A DNA stretch of 6,722 bases from positions 1 to 6,722 of the forward strand of contig JADFSZ010000097.1 in the NCBI GenBank assembly GCA_022560555.1, given 5' to 3'. The notes under the pieces are model-generated. The model worked only from the letters and a program-made list of their open reading frames with translations. It ran no database searches and was not told the DNA's origin. Positions 4,059-6,722 of the stretch are shown in pieces. Source of the stretch: PVC group bacterium (GTDB lineage Bacteria; GCA-001730085; JADFSZ01). Position 1 is the stretch's first letter. Every line of letters starts with the position of its first letter. Position numbers and translations under genes: made by a program.

Positions 4059-6500
4059 ATGAGGAACTCAACCGGAGCTTCTCTCATGGCGGCCATCGTC
4101 ATCATGGTTCTAATAGCCACTTTGGGAGGCACGTTTACATTTCTGATGTCCACGCATTATCGGGCTTTGCCGCTCGATACAGACTTCGCCCAAGCCAACA
4201 GCATCGCACATGCGGGAGTGGAGTGGACCTTAAAAAATCTCATTCCGACTGCGAGTCCCATCCCATTTGCCGGAGGGACATTCAGTGTGACTCAAGATGG
4301 AAACGTATTTACGGTTACCGCACGTCATGGATCTGCCCGTGTCATTTTTACGGTGTCGCCTCCAGCGGTTCTGAGCCTCATCCTCATACCTTCTAACGGA
4401 CCAACAGGAACACTTCTTACGATTCAGGGGCAGGGATTTCAATCAAATGAAACCCTCAACTTAGCCAGCTCGAAATATGGAACGGAACCTCCTGTGCTTT
4501 TGATCAATCTTACCGACACGGGAACATTTGCCGGGGATTCCATATCCGGCACGAACAATGAACTCGTCACAACGGACACAATCGGAAATTTTGAAGTGAC
4601 ATGGGTTGTGACATGGATCACGGATCCCGGGGGAGTGTCGGTCCCCTATGAAATTGATTCCGCCAATGGAACCTCGGACCCGAGTTCGGTTGTCTTCACC
4701 GTAACCCAAGATCCGAGTTATGTCATATTGATTTCGCCCATTTTTGGGTATCCGGGCACAATACTCACTATCACGGGTTTTAACTTATCGGCAAGTACCA
4801 CTTACAACCTTGAAGATGGATTTGGAACCCGTTTAACAACGTTTACGGATGTGGATAACGGAACCTATGATGGCGATGCTGTGGGCGGTCCATCCAATCG
4901 AGATATTACAACAGATATTTCGGGTGGATTTCAAATCACATGGCGGGCCAATCAAGAACCAACAGCAGACTTTGGTGATACCATTGATATCCGGGGAGGT
5001 GGCTTTACGGCCGGGTTTCTTTTTACAGCTTTACGCCCCCTTCTCACATTAACTCCGTCATCCGTGGAAGAAGACGACACCATGCTCGTCCGAGGTGATG
5101 GCTTTTACAGAAACAATGCTGCAGAAACAGGTTTTCGTATGGATTATGACTCGGGTCCTGACCGGCTTGAAAATATGTTGGATACATCCACATTTTTCGG
5201 CGATAGTATTTCCGGCGGAGCCAATGATCGTGTCAATGCAAATGCGGACGGTAAATTTGAATTTGTTTGGACGGTTAATTCATCGAACCTTAGAAAGGGA
5301 TCAACCATCTCGTCCGGAACCCACAATATCGATAAAAAAGGCGGCGGTCAAGATCCGGCCGCGGCTGAATTTACGTTTACTAAACCCGGCGTTATTCGTC
5401 AGCTGACAATAGCCATTACAGGAGAAGTACAAGCCCTTCAAGTTGGATTCTTGAATGACGATTCCGGGGACACGCAGTTTCCGGATGTGGCCATTGGGAC
5501 AAAAACAGGCAAAAATTCCGGCAGGGTTGAGATTTGGCTCAATACCGCGGATGAAACCGGTAACATCACGTCTCATAGCACATTCACTGCGAACAACAGT
5601 GTCAATGCCCTAGCTCTTTCAGCCATTCAAGGGGGTGATACCGACGACGATATCATGGTCGGGAACAACGCTAAGGGATCCAATGCCATTGAAATTTGGA
5701 TCAATGATGGGACAGGAACTTTTACAGAAGATAACAACAGTCCTTACAATGCCAATAAAAAAGTTCTTGCGGTAACCCATGCCGACATGGATGGTGACGA
5801 TACGGATGATCTGATCTATGGGGACGATGATAAGAAAATTACGGTCCGACTTCATACGGGGAATGCTGATTTTGGCTCCGCATTAACAGTGTCACTTAAT
5901 AAAAAACCCTTAGCCCTTGCGGCAGGCAATATCTCTGAAGACACAAATGGAGACATAGATATTATGGCTGGCACTGATGATAAAAACGGCGAAATTAAAG
6001 TGACCGAAAACGATGGCGCGGGAAATCTCAGTGAGGAAAGCAGCAGCCCCTACAATACCTCCGGTAAACAGGTGCGAGCCATAGATGCGGGTGATATGAA
6101 TGCGGACGGATTTATTGATATCGTTGTTGGGACACGCAACGGAGCTGCGAATCGCGAAATCGAAGTCTGGCTCAACAATGGAGATGGGACTTTTACGAAG
6201 GATGATGATTATGAAATTGCATTAAAAATTAATGCATTGAAGCTTGGAGACATAGATAATGATGGTGACTTGGACGTAGTTATTGGCGTTGAAATCCCGG
6301 GAAACACGGGGCAGGTGGAAGTATGGCTGAACGATGGCAGCGGAAATCTTACAGAAGACACGAACAGCCCCTTTGCGGTCGATGGGAAAGTCCTTGCTCT
6401 TGATCTTGGCGATATGGATCAAGATGATACAATCGATATCGTGGCAGGAACAAAAACAGGAGGATCAACAGGCAATATTGTCATTTTATTTTTAGATTAA
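4059..6500 (+). CDS. PilX-like pilin N-terminus fused to three Ig-like domains and a seven-bladed FG-GAP beta-propeller
   Basis: Likely exported surface protein, 813 aa without a single cysteine. Residues 1-30 (TGASLMAAIVIMVLIATLGG) resemble the PilX/minor-pilin leader: short polar start, Gly6, then a hydrophobic helix. It continues with AHAGVEWTL (50-58) and a small beta-rich GGTFSVT segment (72-78), also seen in PilX-type proteins. The usual Glu5 of major pilins is absent. Residues 104-218, 219-327 and 328-442 are three IPT/TIG-like repeats. Residues 446-813 contain seven FG-GAP/VCBS-type blades; D-x-D-x-D-x-x-x-D calcium loops are clear at 576-584, 679-687 (N at the second position), 731-739 and 785-793. 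This domain order recalls PilX plus the propeller of PilY1 in one chain. I infer a pilus-associated adhesin or tip protein; substrate and partners are unknown. The start could instead be Met10 (4086), which has a better ribosome site (GGAG, 4074-4077), but that would lose Gly6 of the leader. Confidence 0.8.
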   Translation: MRNSTGASLMAAIVIMVLIATLGGTFTFLMSTHYRALPLDTDFAQANSIAHAGVEWTLKNLIPTASPIPFAGGTFSVTQDGNVFTVTARHGSARVIFTVSPPAVLSLILIPSNGPTGTLLTIQGQGFQSNETLNLASSKYGTEPPVLLINLTDTGTFAGDSISGTNNELVTTDTIGNFEVTWVVTWITDPGGVSVPYEIDSANGTSDPSSVVFTVTQDPSYVILISPIFGYPGTILTITGFNLSASTTYNLEDGFGTRLTTFTDVDNGTYDGDAVGGPSNRDITTDISGGFQITWRANQEPTADFGDTIDIRGGGFTAGFLFTALRPLLTLTPSSVEEDDTMLVRGDGFYRNNAAETGFRMDYDSGPDRLENMLDTSTFFGDSISGGANDRVNANADGKFEFVWTVNSSNLRKGSTISSGTHNIDKKGGGQDPAAAEFTFTKPGVIRQLTIAITGEVQALQVGFLNDDSGDTQFPDVAIGTKTGKNSGRVEIWLNTADETGNITSHSTFTANNSVNALALSAIQGGDTDDDIMVGNNAKGSNAIEIWINDGTGTFTEDNNSPYNANKKVLAVTHADMDGDDTDDLIYGDDDKKITVRLHTGNADFGSALTVSLNKKPLALAAGNISEDTNGDIDIMAGTDDKNGEIKVTENDGAGNLSEESSSPYNTSGKQVRAIDAGDMNADGFIDIVVGTRNGAANREIEVWLNNGDGTFTKDDDYEIALKINALKLGDIDNDGDLDVVIGVEIPGNTGQVEVWLNDGSGNLTEDTNSPFAVDGKVLALDLGDMDQDDTIDIVAGTKTGGSTGNIVILFLD
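4368..5384 (+). repeat. Three internal Ig-like (IPT/TIG-type) protein repeats
   Basis: Three repeats of about 110-115 codons lie within the 813-aa gene (starting near 4368, 4713 and 5040). Each begins with a strand ending in a Pro/Gly turn and a G-(F/N)-type segment (LLTIQGQGF, ILTITGFNL, TMLVRGDGF). Each carries the same internal signature of T-F/Y-x-GD-x-x-x-G, then N, then G-x-F-x-x-x-W: GDSISG at residues 159-164, GDAVGG at 272-277 and GDSISG at 381-386, with W182, W295 and W404 following. The spacing of 113 and 109 residues supports duplication. Assignment to the IPT/TIG superfamily is by look and is less certain than the repeat itself. Confidence 0.7.
5394..6497 (+). repeat. Seven FG-GAP/VCBS-type beta-propeller blades
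   Basis: Blades start near residues 456, 515, 568, 617, 671, 723 and 777. Each shows the pattern: strand (VLALDLG type), acidic loop, strand (DIVAGT type), strand (VEVWLN type), then DG.G.(F/L). The last blade ends after its third strand (NIVILFLD). The strand just before blade 1 (residues 446-455, IRQLTIAITG) could supply the missing fourth strand, the usual velcro closure of a propeller. Canonical calcium loops are in blades 3, 5, 6 and 7, and a degenerate one in blade 4. Blade count and closure are inferred from the pattern. Confidence 0.75.
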
Positions 6501-6527
6501 TACTTGCAGCTCATGACACCATGCTCA

Positions 6528-6722
6528 TCACCGGCCCCGCGCCCAGACAAACACATGTACATCTTTGGCCGAGGATTGTTTCAATGTTTTCGCACACTCG
6601 TTGAGAGTACTTCCTGTTGTCATGACATCATCCACGATAAGAATCGTTTTTCCGGCAACAACATTTTTTTGGGGCACGTCAAAAGCGCCCTGAATCACAG
6701 AAATGCGTTCATGTTTATTTAA
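6528..6722 (-). CDS. ComFC/GntX-type phosphoribosyltransferase, C-terminal part (runs off the right edge)
   Basis: The minus strand is open from the window edge to a TGA at 6528-6530, giving the last 64 residues of a protein that probably has about 200-250. It contains GAFDV (12-16 of this fragment), AGKTILIVDDVMTTGSTL (23-40), which is the type I phosphoribosyltransferase PRPP-binding motif, and NECAKTL (41-47), then a final strand ending VFVWARGR. The GAF..., gap, DDV.TTG.TL.ECA order is typical of ComFC (ComF family), a protein needed for DNA uptake in competent bacteria, rather than of purine salvage enzymes. It faces the pilin-propeller gene tail to tail with a 27-base gap. The exact name depends on the missing N-terminal zinc-finger part, so I give no gene symbol. 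Confidence 0.85.
   Translation of the reverse strand, partial: LNKHERISVIQGAFDVPQKNVVAGKTILIVDDVMTTGSTLNECAKTLKQSSAKDVHVFVWARGR

Noticed and set aside
4439-5855. Minus-strand open frames of 60-91 codons inside the pilin-propeller gene
   Set aside because: They lie antisense to a repetitive but continuous 813-codon frame with domain structure, and none resembles a known protein.
6501-6527. Possible bidirectional terminator between the convergent genes
   Set aside because: The 27-base gap has no convincing GC stem with a T-tract on either strand, only short CATG repeats.
6504-6722. Plus-strand open frame of 72 codons after the propeller gene
   Set aside because: The opposite strand encodes the clear PRPP-binding motif of a ComFC-type protein across the same bases.

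Overview
The window reads as bacterial chromosomal DNA of moderate GC content, densely packed with genes. A pilin-type leader on the one large plus-strand gene points to a diderm bacterium with a type IV pilus-like export system. The housekeeping order yggS-proC-yggT-DUF167-mtnP-ileS, the degenerate 7-base intergenic repeats and the PilX-like pilin fused to a beta-propeller make me think of an uncultured candidate-phylum lineage such as Omnitrophota. That assignment is a low-confidence inference; nothing in the window proves it.

Layout. On the minus strand, positions 3959 down to 1 look like one operon: yggS (PLP homeostasis), proC (proline synthesis), yggT (small membrane protein), a yggU/DUF167 gene, mtnP (methylthioadenosine phosphorylase) and the first 283 codons of ileS, which runs off the left edge. 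yggT/yggU overlap by 4 bases, and yggU/mtnP and proC/yggT are 5 and 15 bases apart. The two wider gaps (yggS-proC, 95 bases; mtnP-ileS, 52 bases) are filled almost entirely by degenerate heptanucleotide arrays, which also supply the last codons and the stop of the upstream gene.

Positions 3960-4058 form a divergent promoter region. Each strand has a good -10 box ending 8 or 9 bases before the start codon, so both transcripts may be leaderless or nearly so. To the right, on the plus strand, is one large gene (4059-6500, 813 aa): a PilX-like prepilin N-terminus, three copies of an Ig-like (IPT/TIG-type) domain, and a C-terminal FG-GAP/VCBS region that I count as a seven-bladed beta-propeller with calcium-binding loops. 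It probably encodes a pilus-associated surface or adhesin protein. Convergent with it, on the minus strand at the right edge, is the 3' end of a ComFC-type phosphoribosyltransferase gene (competence-associated).

The operon genes are ordinary. The parts worth a second look are the pilin/Ig/propeller fusion, the two heptad arrays and the back-to-back promoters. I saw no tRNA, rRNA, insertion sequence or CRISPR array.
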